In this document: positions 7,279-14,897 of the stretch, one piece after another
Layout: each line of letters opens with the position of its first letter
How positions within the stretch are numbered: the first letter of the stretch is position 1
Source of the DNA: Christensenella sp964494645
Lineage (GTDB): Bacteria > Bacillota > Clostridia > Christensenellales > Christensenellaceae
DNA length: 19,707 bases
Direction of reading: 5' to 3'
NCBI GenBank assembly: GCA_964494645.1
Contig: CAZBSH010000040.1
Coordinates: 1 to 19,707, forward strand
Position numbers and translations under genes: made by a program
The notes under the pieces: model-generated
What the model saw: only the letters and a program-made list of their open reading frames with translations
Told to the model about the DNA's origin: nothing
Databases searched by the model: none

Positions 7279-9471
7279 ATGGCAAACGAGACGACTGCCG
7301 CGAAAAAGAAAACGGTAACGAAGAAAACTGCGACGAAGAGAAAAACAGCCGCAAAGAAAACAACGAAGGGCGCGGCGTCAAATAAAAATCTGGTGATTGT
7401 AGAATCGCCGGCAAAAGCAAAAACGATCGAAAAGTTTTTGGGCAAAAATTATATTGTAAGAGCATCAAACGGACACTTGCGCGATTTGCCGAAGAGTACG
7501 TTTGGCGTAGATGTAGAAAATAATTTTGAACCGCAATATACGACGATTCGCGGCAAAGCGCAGCTCATCAAAGGATTAAAGGACGAGGCAAAGAAATCAA
7601 AAACGGTATTTCTTGCGACTGACCCGGATCGTGAAGGGGAGGCCATTTCTTGGCATATCGCAAATATGTTGGGGATTGATGTGCAAGACGCATGCAGGAT
7701 CGAATTCAATGAGATCACGAAGGATGCGGTCACCAATGCGATCAAACAGCCGCGTAAGATTGATATGGATCGTGTAGATGCGCAGCAGGCACGCCGTGTG
7801 CTTGATCGGCTTGTGGGCTACAAGCTAAGCCCGTTGTTGTGGAAAAAAGTGAAAAAAGGTCTTTCGGCAGGGCGCGTGCAGAGTGTGGCGGTAAAAGTGA
7901 TCGTAGATCGTGAAAACGAGATACGAGAGTTTAAACCTGAGGAGTTTTGGACGATTTCCGCAAACGTTAAAAAAGACGGACAGGAATTTGAAGCCAAATA
8001 TTACGGACCGGATGGTAAAAAGACAAAGCTGGAAAAAGAAGCGGATGCACAAGCGGTTCTAGATGCTGTGAGGGGTGCGGATTTTGTGGTGCAAAAAGTT
8101 AACAGCGGGACAAGGAAAAAGAATGCGTTGCCGCCGTTCACGACGAGTTTGCTACAGCAGGCAGCGGCAGGTAAACTTGGATTTACCGCAAAAAAGACGA
8201 TGATGCTGGCGCAGATGTTGTATGAGGGTGTACCGCTTGCGGACGGAAATACAACAGGGCTTATCACATATATGAGAACGGACTCTACGCGTATTTCAAG
8301 CGAGGCGCAGGCTGCCGCACAGGAGTTTGTGATCAACAAATATGGCGCGGACTATGTGCCGGACAAGCCAAACACTTATCGCGGACGCAAAAATGCGCAG
8401 GATGCACATGAGGCGATTAGGCCGACCTATGTCACGAATGCGCCCGATGATATCAAAAAGTTTTTGACCAATGACCAATATAAGCTTTATAAGCTGATCT
8501 ATACGAGGTTTTTGGCAAGCCAGATGACGCCGTCTCTTTTTGAGACGCTAAGTTATGATATTGACGCGAACTCTCAGACATTTAAAGCGAGCGGATCGCG
8601 TATTCTCTTTAAGGGACATCTTGCGGTATATGATTCTAAGACAGACGATGACGAACAGAGCATGCTTCCGAAAGCGGAAGTGAAAGATGTATTGGAGCTT
8701 GTATCCATCGATCCGAAGCAGAATTTTACGCAGCCACCCGCGCGATATACAGAAGCGGCACTGATCAAATTTTTGGAAGAACGCGGTATCGGTCGCCCGA
8801 GTACTTATGCGCCTATTATTTCAACGATACAAGACAGAGGATATGTACGCAAGGAGGCGAAGTCCTTTGTGCCGACGGAGTTGGGAGAGATCGTTACAGA
8901 CCTTATGGCAAAGAATTTCGCTGACATCGTGGATATTACATTTACGGCGGATATGGAAGAAAAGCTCGATAATGTGGAACAGGACGGCGCTAATTGGAAA
9001 GACGTGATCCGCAATTTTTATGGTCCGTTTGAAAAGGATCTGGAGCTTGGTGAAAAAAATATTGAACGGATCAAACTTCCGGAAAAGATATCGGACGTGA
9101 TCTGTGAAAAGTGCGGCGCAAATATGGTATACAAAACGGGACGCTTTGGCGAATTTCTTGCATGCCCGAATTATCCTGATTGTAAGAATACAAAGCCGAT
9201 CGTAAAGAAGCTGGACGTACCTTGTCCAAAATGCGGCGGTAACGTAGTCATAAAGCGCGCAGGAAAATCGGGTAAGAGTTTCTATGGCTGCGAAAATTAT
9301 CCGAATTGCGATTTTGTTTCGTGGGACAAGCCGCTCGCTGAAAAATGCGAAAAGTGCGGATCGTATATGGTGGAATCGAAATATAAATACGGAAAAGCGT
9401 ATAAAAAGTGTTCGAATCCGGAGTGTGAAACGAACCAGAAAAAGAAAACAGATGCAAAACAAGACAGTTAA
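7279..9471 (+). CDS. topA: DNA topoisomerase I (type IA)
   Basis: This enzyme relaxes negatively supercoiled DNA by passing one strand through a transient break held by a 5'-phosphotyrosine. The protein is 730 aa. The toprim domain starts at LVIVESPAKAKTIEKFLG (38-55), with E42 and the DPDREGE acidic triad (D115, D117, E119). The catalytic tyrosine is Y331 in LITYMRTDSTRIS. The C terminus holds three four-cysteine zinc ribbons starting near residues 609, 649 and 690 (each C-x2-C ... C-x4-5-C). A lysine/alanine/threonine-rich tail of about 36 residues precedes the conserved core and ends the protein's similarity to shorter homologues. It has its own TATAAT promoter and a strong GGAGG six bases before the ATG. 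It overlaps trmFO by 20 bases, and the dprA-topA-trmFO order is typical of Bacillota. Confidence 0.98.
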   Translation: MANETTAAKKKTVTKKTATKRKTAAKKTTKGAASNKNLVIVESPAKAKTIEKFLGKNYIVRASNGHLRDLPKSTFGVDVENNFEPQYTTIRGKAQLIKGLKDEAKKSKTVFLATDPDREGEAISWHIANMLGIDVQDACRIEFNEITKDAVTNAIKQPRKIDMDRVDAQQARRVLDRLVGYKLSPLLWKKVKKGLSAGRVQSVAVKVIVDRENEIREFKPEEFWTISANVKKDGQEFEAKYYGPDGKKTKLEKEADAQAVLDAVRGADFVVQKVNSGTRKKNALPPFTTSLLQQAAAGKLGFTAKKTMMLAQMLYEGVPLADGNTTGLITYMRTDSTRISSEAQAAAQEFVINKYGADYVPDKPNTYRGRKNAQDAHEAIRPTYVTNAPDDIKKFLTNDQYKLYKLIYTRFLASQMTPSLFETLSYDIDANSQTFKASGSRILFKGHLAVYDSKTDDDEQSMLPKAEVKDVLELVSIDPKQNFTQPPARYTEAALIKFLEERGIGRPSTYAPIISTIQDRGYVRKEAKSFVPTELGEIVTDLMAKNFADIVDITFTADMEEKLDNVEQDGANWKDVIRNFYGPFEKDLELGEKNIERIKLPEKISDVICEKCGANMVYKTGRFGEFLACPNYPDCKNTKPIVKKLDVPCPKCGGNVVIKRAGKSGKSFYGCENYPNCDFVSWDKPLAEKCEKCGSYMVESKYKYGKAYKKCSNPECETNQKKKTDAKQDS

Positions 9472-10777
9472 TGTGATCGGCGCCGGGCTTGCGGGGTGCG
9501 AATGCGCTTATCAGCTTGCAAAGCGGGGGATTGCGGTACGGCTTTACGAAATGAAACCTTATAAAAAGACACCTGCGCATAGCGCGGACGGGTTTGCTGA
9601 ACTCGTTTGCAGCAATTCGCTTCGTTCGGACAGAATACACAATGCGGCGGGATTGTTAAAACAGGAAATGCGGTTGTTGGACAGTTTGATCATGCGGGTG
9701 GCTGATGGCAACGGTGTCGCCGCGGGCGGCGCGCTTGCGGTTGACAGAAGTGCATTTTCAGACGCGATAACAAAGGAGATGACCGAACACCCTGCGATCG
9801 AAGTTATAACGGGTGAGGTAACGGATCTGAATTGCTTTGGTGAGGAAATCGTTGTGATCGCGAGCGGTCCGCTCACGTCGGATGGGCTATCGCAGCAAAT
9901 ACAAAAGCTGAGCGGAGAAGAATATCTGCATTTCTTTGATGCCGCTGCGCCCATCGTTACAGCGCAAAGCATTGATATGGATCATGCGTTTTTTGCCTCG
10001 CGTTATGAACATGGCGGGGACGACTATGTGAATTGTCCGTTGACGCGTGAAGAATATGAGATTTTTTACCGTGAGCTGGTGGCGGCACAGTGTGCGCACA
10101 TGCACGGATTTGAAAAAGATGGTGTATTTGAAGGGTGTATGCCCATTGAAACGATGGCAGGACGCGGGCATGATACGATGTTGTTTGGTCCGTTGAAGCC
10201 AAAGGGATTGCCTGATCCGAGAACAGGACGAGAGCCTTTTGCTGTTGTGCAGCTACGGCGGGAGGATGAAAACGGAAGTATGTATAACTTGGTGGGGTTT
10301 CAGACGCATCTTAAGTTTGCGGAACAGGCACGTGTGTTTGGGCTGATACCCGCCCTTAGGAATGCGGAGTTTTTGCGCTATGGAGTAATGCACCGTAATA
10401 CGTTTTTAAACGCGCCTAAGGTGCTTGACAGATATTACAGGCTAAAGAAACAGCCAAATATCCGTTTTGCAGGACAGATCACAGGCGTGGAAGGATATGT
10501 GGAAAGTGCTTCAAGCGGACTCATGACGGGTATATTTACCGCACATGAGCTTATGAATAAGCCGTTGCCTGTATTTGAGGATGATACGGCGAGCGGCGCG
10601 CTGTGCATGCATGTCAGTGGGGCGGTAACGTCGAATTTTCAGCCAATGAATATTAACTTCGGGATCATACGTCCCCTAGGGGAAAAGATACGGAAAAAGG
10701 AAGAAAAGAATACGCGTATCGCTTTGCGGGCGCTTGAGAAAGTAAAACAGACGATAGAAGATTTTTCAATCATGTAA
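9452..10777 (+). CDS. trmFO: Methylenetetrahydrofolate-tRNA (uracil-5-)-methyltransferase TrmFO
   Basis: TrmFO makes ribothymidine (m5U54) in the T-loop of tRNA, using methylenetetrahydrofolate as the methyl donor and FAD as reductant. The protein is 441 aa, normal for the family. The FAD-binding GAGLAG motif is at residues 10-15. C53 (LVCSNSLRSD) and C229 (EGCMPIE) correspond to the two functional cysteines known in the B. subtilis enzyme (C53 and C226). The conserved GFQTHLKFAEQ, MHRNTFLNAP and NINFGI blocks are present. The ATG at 9452 lies 20 bases inside topA. The frame is open for another 56 codons upstream, but that stretch is basic, unlike the family, and covered by topA zinc-finger coding, so I rejected it. 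No strong ribosome-binding site is visible, which suggests translation coupled to topA. Confidence 0.96.
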   Translation: MQNKTVNVIGAGLAGCECAYQLAKRGIAVRLYEMKPYKKTPAHSADGFAELVCSNSLRSDRIHNAAGLLKQEMRLLDSLIMRVADGNGVAAGGALAVDRSAFSDAITKEMTEHPAIEVITGEVTDLNCFGEEIVVIASGPLTSDGLSQQIQKLSGEEYLHFFDAAAPIVTAQSIDMDHAFFASRYEHGGDDYVNCPLTREEYEIFYRELVAAQCAHMHGFEKDGVFEGCMPIETMAGRGHDTMLFGPLKPKGLPDPRTGREPFAVVQLRREDENGSMYNLVGFQTHLKFAEQARVFGLIPALRNAEFLRYGVMHRNTFLNAPKVLDRYYRLKKQPNIRFAGQITGVEGYVESASSGLMTGIFTAHELMNKPLPVFEDDTASGALCMHVSGAVTSNFQPMNINFGIIRPLGEKIRKKEEKNTRIALRALEKVKQTIEDFSIM

Positions 10778-10779
10778 GC

Positions 10780-10784
10780 GGAGG
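10780..10784 (+). promoter_or_regulatory. Ribosome-binding site for hslV
   Basis: GGAGG lies 5 bases before the ATG at 10790 but only 2 bases before the adjacent in-frame ATG at 10787. The spacing favours the second ATG. Confidence 0.65.
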
Positions 10785-10789
10785 AAATG

Positions 10790-11320
10790 ATGTTAAAAGC
10801 AACGACAATACTGGCAGTAAAAAAAGGGGATAGCTGCGCGATCGCCGGTGACGGTCAAGTCACGATGGGCGAGAGTGTTATCATGAAAAAGAGTGCGACA
10901 AAGGTACGCCGCATTTTTGGCGACAAGGTCGTGATTGGCTTTGCGGGAAGTGTGGCGGACGCGTTTGCGCTGTCTGAGAAATTTGAAGCAAAGCTGGAAG
11001 AGTATGGCGGAAGCTTGCAGCGCGCAGCGGTAGAATTGGCGCAGGAATGGCGCAGTGACAAAGCGATGCGACAGTTGGAGGCAATGCTTATTGCGGCGGA
11101 CAAGGAAAATTTATTGATCATTTCCGGGACGGGGGAAGTGATCGAGCCGGATGACGGTGTGTGTGCGATCGGTTCGGGCGGTAATTATGCTCTCGCGGCG
11201 GCGCGCGCGTTGATGCAAAATACGGAGTTATCCGCAAAGGACATTGCATATAAAGGCTTGAAGATCGCAAGCGAGATATGTGTATACACAAACGACAATA
11301 TCAAAGTAGAAGAGGTGTAG
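10790..11320 (+). CDS. hslV: HslV (ClpQ) proteasome-like peptidase subunit
   Basis: HslV is the double-ring peptidase of the two-part HslUV ATP-dependent protease, which degrades unfolded and regulatory proteins in the cytoplasm. The protein is 176 aa. A short propeptide (MLKA) precedes the predicted mature N-terminal threonine (T5, in TTILAVKKG). The threonine differs from the serine reported for B. subtilis ClpQ. The core motifs AGDGQVTMG, FAGSVADAFAL and GSGGNYALAAARAL are intact, and a catalytic lysine lies in the KSATKVRR region. It sits 12 bases after trmFO and 7 bases before hslU, an obvious two-gene protease unit. ATG 10787 is an alternative start adding one methionine. The xerC gene that often separates trmFO and hslV in Bacillus is absent. 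Confidence 0.97.
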   Translation: MLKATTILAVKKGDSCAIAGDGQVTMGESVIMKKSATKVRRIFGDKVVIGFAGSVADAFALSEKFEAKLEEYGGSLQRAAVELAQEWRSDKAMRQLEAMLIAADKENLLIISGTGEVIEPDDGVCAIGSGGNYALAAARALMQNTELSAKDIAYKGLKIASEICVYTNDNIKVEEV

Positions 11321-11327
11321 GTGAGAT

Positions 11328-12707
11328 ATGTCATATTTAACACCAAAAGAAATCGTAGCGGAGCTCGATAAGTATATCATAGGACAGGACAAGGCGAAAC
11401 GTGCTGTGGCGATCGCGCTTCGAAACCGCTACAGGAGAAGTCAGTTGGACGAAGAGATGCGCGATGAGATCACTCCAAAAAATATTATTATGATGGGTCC
11501 TACCGGTGTGGGCAAGACAGAGATCGCGCGCAGACTTTCCAAATTGATGGATGCTCCCTTTGTGAAGGTAGAGGCGACAAAATTCACAGAGGTCGGCTAT
11601 GTGGGACGAGATGTGGAGTCAATGATCCGCGATCTTGTGGAAGCTTCTATCCGTATGGTAAAGCAAAACCGATTTGAAACGGTCAAAGACCGCGCGGCAC
11701 AAAATGCGGAGGATCGGCTGGTGGATATTCTTGTGCCGAACAAACAGGCAAGACAGAGTAATAATCCGCTGGGGATGTTGTTTGGTGCGCCGCAAATAGA
11801 AGCGCCCGCAACGGAGACGGATGAGGAAAAACAAAAACGGATGTCTCGACGGGATGAAGTGCGCGCCAATTTACGCGCGGGAAAGCTTGATACGTTGATG
11901 ATCGAGATCGAGGTAGAAGTAACGCAGAACATGGGGATGGAGATCCCCGGTATGGGCGGGGAGAGTATGGGCGACCTGCTTTCGGGAATCCTGCCGAGCA
12001 AGACAAAGAAGCGTAAGGTGAGCGTGCCGGAGGCGCGCAAGGTTTTGGAGCAGGAAGAAGCGGAAAAGCTTATTGATATGGACGAAGTAACGCAGACGGC
12101 GATCGAGCGCGCGGAACAGGACGGTATCATTTTTTTGGATGAGATCGATAAAGTCGCGGGCAAAGGGATAGGAAACGGACCGGATGTATCGCGCGAAGGC
12201 GTTCAGCGGGATATTCTTCCGATCGTTGAGGGAAGCACTGTCGTTACAAAATATGGACCGGTCAAAACAGATTATATGCTGTTTATCGCGGCGGGCGCTT
12301 TTCATGTGGCGAAGATTTCAGATTTGATCCCTGAACTACAGGGGCGTTTCCCGATTAAGGTAGAGCTTGAAAACTTGACAAAAAAAGAATTCGAGCAAAT
12401 TTTGACGCAACCCAAAAATGCTATCACAAAGCAATACGAAGCGCTTTTGTCCACGGATGGGGTGAACCTTGTATTTACGCCGGACGCGCTGAAAAAGATC
12501 GCTGAATTTGCGCAGATCGTGAATGAAAGCACTGAAAACATCGGTGCGCGCAGGCTGCATACCATTATGGAGAACCTACTAAATGACATTTCTTACAACG
12601 CAAGCGGGATCGAGCCGGCAGTGGAGGTTGTAATTGATGAAAACTATGTGGTGGAACATTTAAAGAGCGAAGAACAATACCAGAACCTGCAGAAGTTTAT
12701 CCTGTAA
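11328..12707 (+). CDS. hslU: HslU (ClpY) AAA+ unfoldase
   Basis: HslU unfolds substrates and feeds them to HslV. The protein is 459 aa. Walker A GPTGVGKT is at 57-64, the pore loop GYVG at 90-93, and Walker B IIFLDE at 267-272. The family-specific I-domain spans roughly 110-245. The arginine-finger and sensor regions are visible in ELQGRFPIKVEL and in the NIGARRLHT segment. The C terminus ends in FIL, fitting the tail that inserts between HslV subunits to activate them. Residues 205-221 of the I-domain are rich in glycine and methionine, as is common there. GGTGA lies just upstream of the ATG. No terminator follows; the next gene starts within 60 bases behind its own promoter. codY, which follows hslU in B. 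subtilis, is not here. Confidence 0.98.
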   Translation: MSYLTPKEIVAELDKYIIGQDKAKRAVAIALRNRYRRSQLDEEMRDEITPKNIIMMGPTGVGKTEIARRLSKLMDAPFVKVEATKFTEVGYVGRDVESMIRDLVEASIRMVKQNRFETVKDRAAQNAEDRLVDILVPNKQARQSNNPLGMLFGAPQIEAPATETDEEKQKRMSRRDEVRANLRAGKLDTLMIEIEVEVTQNMGMEIPGMGGESMGDLLSGILPSKTKKRKVSVPEARKVLEQEEAEKLIDMDEVTQTAIERAEQDGIIFLDEIDKVAGKGIGNGPDVSREGVQRDILPIVEGSTVVTKYGPVKTDYMLFIAAGAFHVAKISDLIPELQGRFPIKVELENLTKKEFEQILTQPKNAITKQYEALLSTDGVNLVFTPDALKKIAEFAQIVNESTENIGARRLHTIMENLLNDISYNASGIEPAVEVVIDENYVVEHLKSEEQYQNLQKFIL

Positions 12708-12738
12708 GCGGATTCCGGAATTTGAAAATTGAAAAAAT

Positions 12739-12766
12739 GTGAAACAGGAAGTGTTTATGGTATAAT
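12739..12766 (+). promoter_or_regulatory. Candidate extended -10 promoter of rnjA
   Basis: GTGAAA (12739-12744, 4 of 6 to the -35 consensus) is followed after 16 bases by a perfect TATAAT (12761-12766). TG at 12758-12759 gives an extended -10. Transcription should begin near 12773, downstream of the ATG at 12765, which the -10 hexamer overlaps (TATAATG). Confidence 0.6.
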
Positions 12767-14513
12767 GGATACAAATAGAAAGAGAGAAAAATACTTGGAG
12801 CAAAAAAATAACAAGGCAAAGAGACCGGTACAGCAAAAGAAAAAGAACGACCAGAAGCCGGCACCTTCGCTAAAAATCATACCGCTCGGCGGAATCGGCG
12901 AGATTGGTAAAAATATGACGGTAATCGAGTACGGGAACGATATCATCGTAATTGATGCAGGCATGATGTTTCCGCGGGAAGAGATGCTGGGAGTCGATTA
13001 TGTGATCGCGGACACGACATACCTGCAAAAGAATATTGATAAGATCAGAGGAATATTCTTTACGCACGGGCACGAAGATCACATTGGCGGTGTTCCGTAT
13101 ATTTTGCAGAAAATAAGCGCGCCGATGTACGGCTCGACACTTACGATGGCTTTGATCGAAGCAAAGCTAACCGAGCACCCGAAGATCGTGCCGGAAATCC
13201 ATGTGGTTAAAAGCGGCGGAAAGGTAAGCGCCGGTGTTTTTACAGTGGAGTTTGTAAAAGTCAGCCACTCCATTGATGATGCGATGGGGCTGGCAATCAC
13301 AACGCCGCTTGGTACTTTGGTACATACGGGCGATTTTAAAATTGATTTGACACCCGCGTGCGGGGAGGTCATGGAACTGAGCCGTTTTGCGGAGCTTGGA
13401 AAAAAAGGCGTTTTGGCGCTTATGTCTGATAGTACAAATGCTGAGAGAAGCGGTTTTACGATGTCGGAGAGTCAGGTCGGTGAAACGTTTGTCAATTATT
13501 TCAGGCAAGCAAAAGGGCGTGTTATCGTTGCCTCGTTTGCGTCAAATGTTCATCGGATCCAGCAGGTGATTGATGTTGCCAAGATTTTCAATAAAAAGAT
13601 ATGCCTTTCGGGTCGCAGTATGTTAAAGATCGTAAATGTGACGCGCGAGCTTGGGTATTTGAACGTAGATGATGATATGTTTGTCACGTTTGATGATTTG
13701 AAAAATCTGCGTGACAACCAGATTGTTATTCTGACGACGGGAAGCCAGGGTGAGACGATGTCAGGGCTTGTCCGTATGGCAATGGGGCAGCATGCAAAGA
13801 TCAATATCAAAGAAGGTGATCTTGTAATCATATCCGCGTCCCCGATTCCCGGGAATGAACGGTATGTTTCGGATGTTGTTAATATGCTTTACCGCAAAGG
13901 CGCAAGCGTTATCAATGATGCTGTGGATATGGTTCACGTATCAGGGCATGCATGTCAAGAGGAGTTGAAGCTTATGCTTTCGCTCGTAAGACCGAAATAT
14001 TTTATTCCGGTACATGGCGAATACAGGCATCTTTATAAGCACGCGGCGCTCGCGGAAAAGATGGGGATCAAGAAGAAAAATATTTTTATTCCTGAGATCG
14101 GTTCTGTCATCGAACTCAACCGCCGCATGGGTATGCAAAAGGATACGGTACAGTCGGGCAGCGTACTGATTGACGGACTGGGTGTGGGCGATGTGGGCAA
14201 TGTTGTGTTGCGGGATCGTAAGCAGCTTTCGTCCGATGGATTGTTTATTGTGGTTGTCACGATCTCGAATGAGACGGGAGAGTTGATTTCTACGCCAGAT
14301 ATCGTGTCGCGCGGGTTTGTGTATATGAAAGAGTCCGAAGACCTTTTAGAGCAGTCCAAAAATATTGTGATGGATATTGTGGATATGTGCAAAGAGAACG
14401 GCACGAGTGATTGGTCTACGCTCAAGAATTTTATCAAGAAGGATTTATCCAATTATCTTTATGATATGACGCAGCGCAATCCGATGATTCTTCCCATTAT
14501 TATTGAGGTATAA
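12765..14513 (+). CDS. rnjA: Ribonuclease J
   Basis: RNase J is a metallo-beta-lactamase/beta-CASP nuclease with endo- and 5'-to-3' exonuclease activity, central to mRNA decay and rRNA maturation in Bacillota. The protein is 582 aa from this start. A basic, lysine/glutamine-rich N-terminal stretch (about 1-35) precedes KIIPLGGIGEIGKNM. The zinc site HGHEDH is at 101-106, with further ligands expected at SHS (H168) and HTGDFK (D190). The beta-CASP block MSDSTNAERSGFTMSE and the later SGHACQEE and IPVHGEYRHL blocks are present, followed by the C-terminal dimer domain. The start is uncertain. ATG 12765 overlaps the -10 element, TTG 12795 lies about 22 bases after the predicted transcript start, and TTG 12729 is also open. 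I give ATG 12765 as a default. ylbF follows after 12 bases. Confidence 0.95.
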   Translation: MDTNRKREKYLEQKNNKAKRPVQQKKKNDQKPAPSLKIIPLGGIGEIGKNMTVIEYGNDIIVIDAGMMFPREEMLGVDYVIADTTYLQKNIDKIRGIFFTHGHEDHIGGVPYILQKISAPMYGSTLTMALIEAKLTEHPKIVPEIHVVKSGGKVSAGVFTVEFVKVSHSIDDAMGLAITTPLGTLVHTGDFKIDLTPACGEVMELSRFAELGKKGVLALMSDSTNAERSGFTMSESQVGETFVNYFRQAKGRVIVASFASNVHRIQQVIDVAKIFNKKICLSGRSMLKIVNVTRELGYLNVDDDMFVTFDDLKNLRDNQIVILTTGSQGETMSGLVRMAMGQHAKINIKEGDLVIISASPIPGNERYVSDVVNMLYRKGASVINDAVDMVHVSGHACQEELKLMLSLVRPKYFIPVHGEYRHLYKHAALAEKMGIKKKNIFIPEIGSVIELNRRMGMQKDTVQSGSVLIDGLGVGDVGNVVLRDRKQLSSDGLFIVVVTISNETGELISTPDIVSRGFVYMKESEDLLEQSKNIVMDIVDMCKENGTSDWSTLKNFIKKDLSNYLYDMTQRNPMILPIIIEV

Positions 14514-14517
14514 GGAG
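14513..14517 (+). promoter_or_regulatory. Ribosome-binding site of ylbF overlapping the rnjA stop
   Basis: AGGAG begins on the last base of the rnjA TAA stop and lies 8 bases before the ylbF ATG. A ribosome terminating on rnjA would cover this site, fitting coupled translation of the two genes. Confidence 0.65.
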
Positions 14518-14525
14518 AACGAGAT

Positions 14526-14879
14526 ATGGTAAACGTATATGATAAGGCAAATGAACTGGCGGCTATGATAAAGCAGAGCGAAGAATATAAAGAATACGTC
14601 AAAATCAAAGACGAAGTCTATGAAGACGAACAGAACAAGCGCATGATCAAGGACTATAAAAAGCTCCAGTTTGAGGCGCAGGCCGCTTATATGACAGGGC
14701 AAGAGCCGAAGCAGGAATTGATGGACAAGATACAGAAGATGGGTGAGGTTTTGCAATTCAATCCAAAGATCACTGAATTTTTTACGGCAGAATACCGTTT
14801 TAATTCTTTGGTGTCTGATCTTTACAAGATCATTGGCGAAGCATGTGACGTTGGCGCGAATATGTTTGATGAGGACTAA
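14526..14879 (+). CDS. YlbF/YmcA family protein
   Basis: This is a 117-aa all-helical, charged cytoplasmic protein of the YlbF/YmcA (DUF964, com_ylbF) family. In B. subtilis, YlbF and YmcA form a complex with YaaT that modulates RNase Y-dependent mRNA maturation and affects competence, sporulation and biofilm formation. The family pattern is visible. An N-terminal helix NVYDKANELAAMIKQSEEY is followed by a second helix with EDEQNKRMIKDYKKLQFEAQ. Then comes the QEPKQELMDKIQKM helix and a C-terminal FFTAEYRFNSLVSDLYKIIGE helix. There is no signal peptide or membrane segment. The position directly behind RNase J, with its ribosome-binding site on the rnjA stop codon, suggests a link to RNA decay. 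Whether it acts on RNase J, RNase Y or neither cannot be read from sequence. Bacteria often carry several paralogues, so I do not assign ylbF or ymcA. Confidence 0.9.
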   Translation: MVNVYDKANELAAMIKQSEEYKEYVKIKDEVYEDEQNKRMIKDYKKLQFEAQAAYMTGQEPKQELMDKIQKMGEVLQFNPKITEFFTAEYRFNSLVSDLYKIIGEACDVGANMFDED

Positions 14880-14897
14880 TTACGGGAGAAACTGAGT

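Noticed and set aside
9284..9451. Upstream extension of the trmFO frame by 56 codons
   Set aside because: The extension is basic, unlike TrmFO, and overlaps topA zinc-finger coding. The family N terminus with the FAD-binding GAGLAG motif fits ATG 9452.
8821..9462. Long open frame on the minus strand (213 codons) opposite topA
   Set aside because: It lies wholly opposite strong topA coding, including the zinc ribbons. Its translation resembles no family I know and is rich in residues expected from reversed Lys/Glu/Gly codons.
11597..12163. Minus-strand open frame (188 codons) opposite hslU
   Set aside because: It is serine-rich, opposite the I-domain and Walker B coding of hslU, and shows no family motif. 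It is a shadow.
12712..12721. Ten-base palindrome ATTCCGGAAT after hslU, considered as a terminator or operator
   Set aside because: It has no loop and no following T-run, so it cannot act as an intrinsic terminator. It is too short alone to call an operator.
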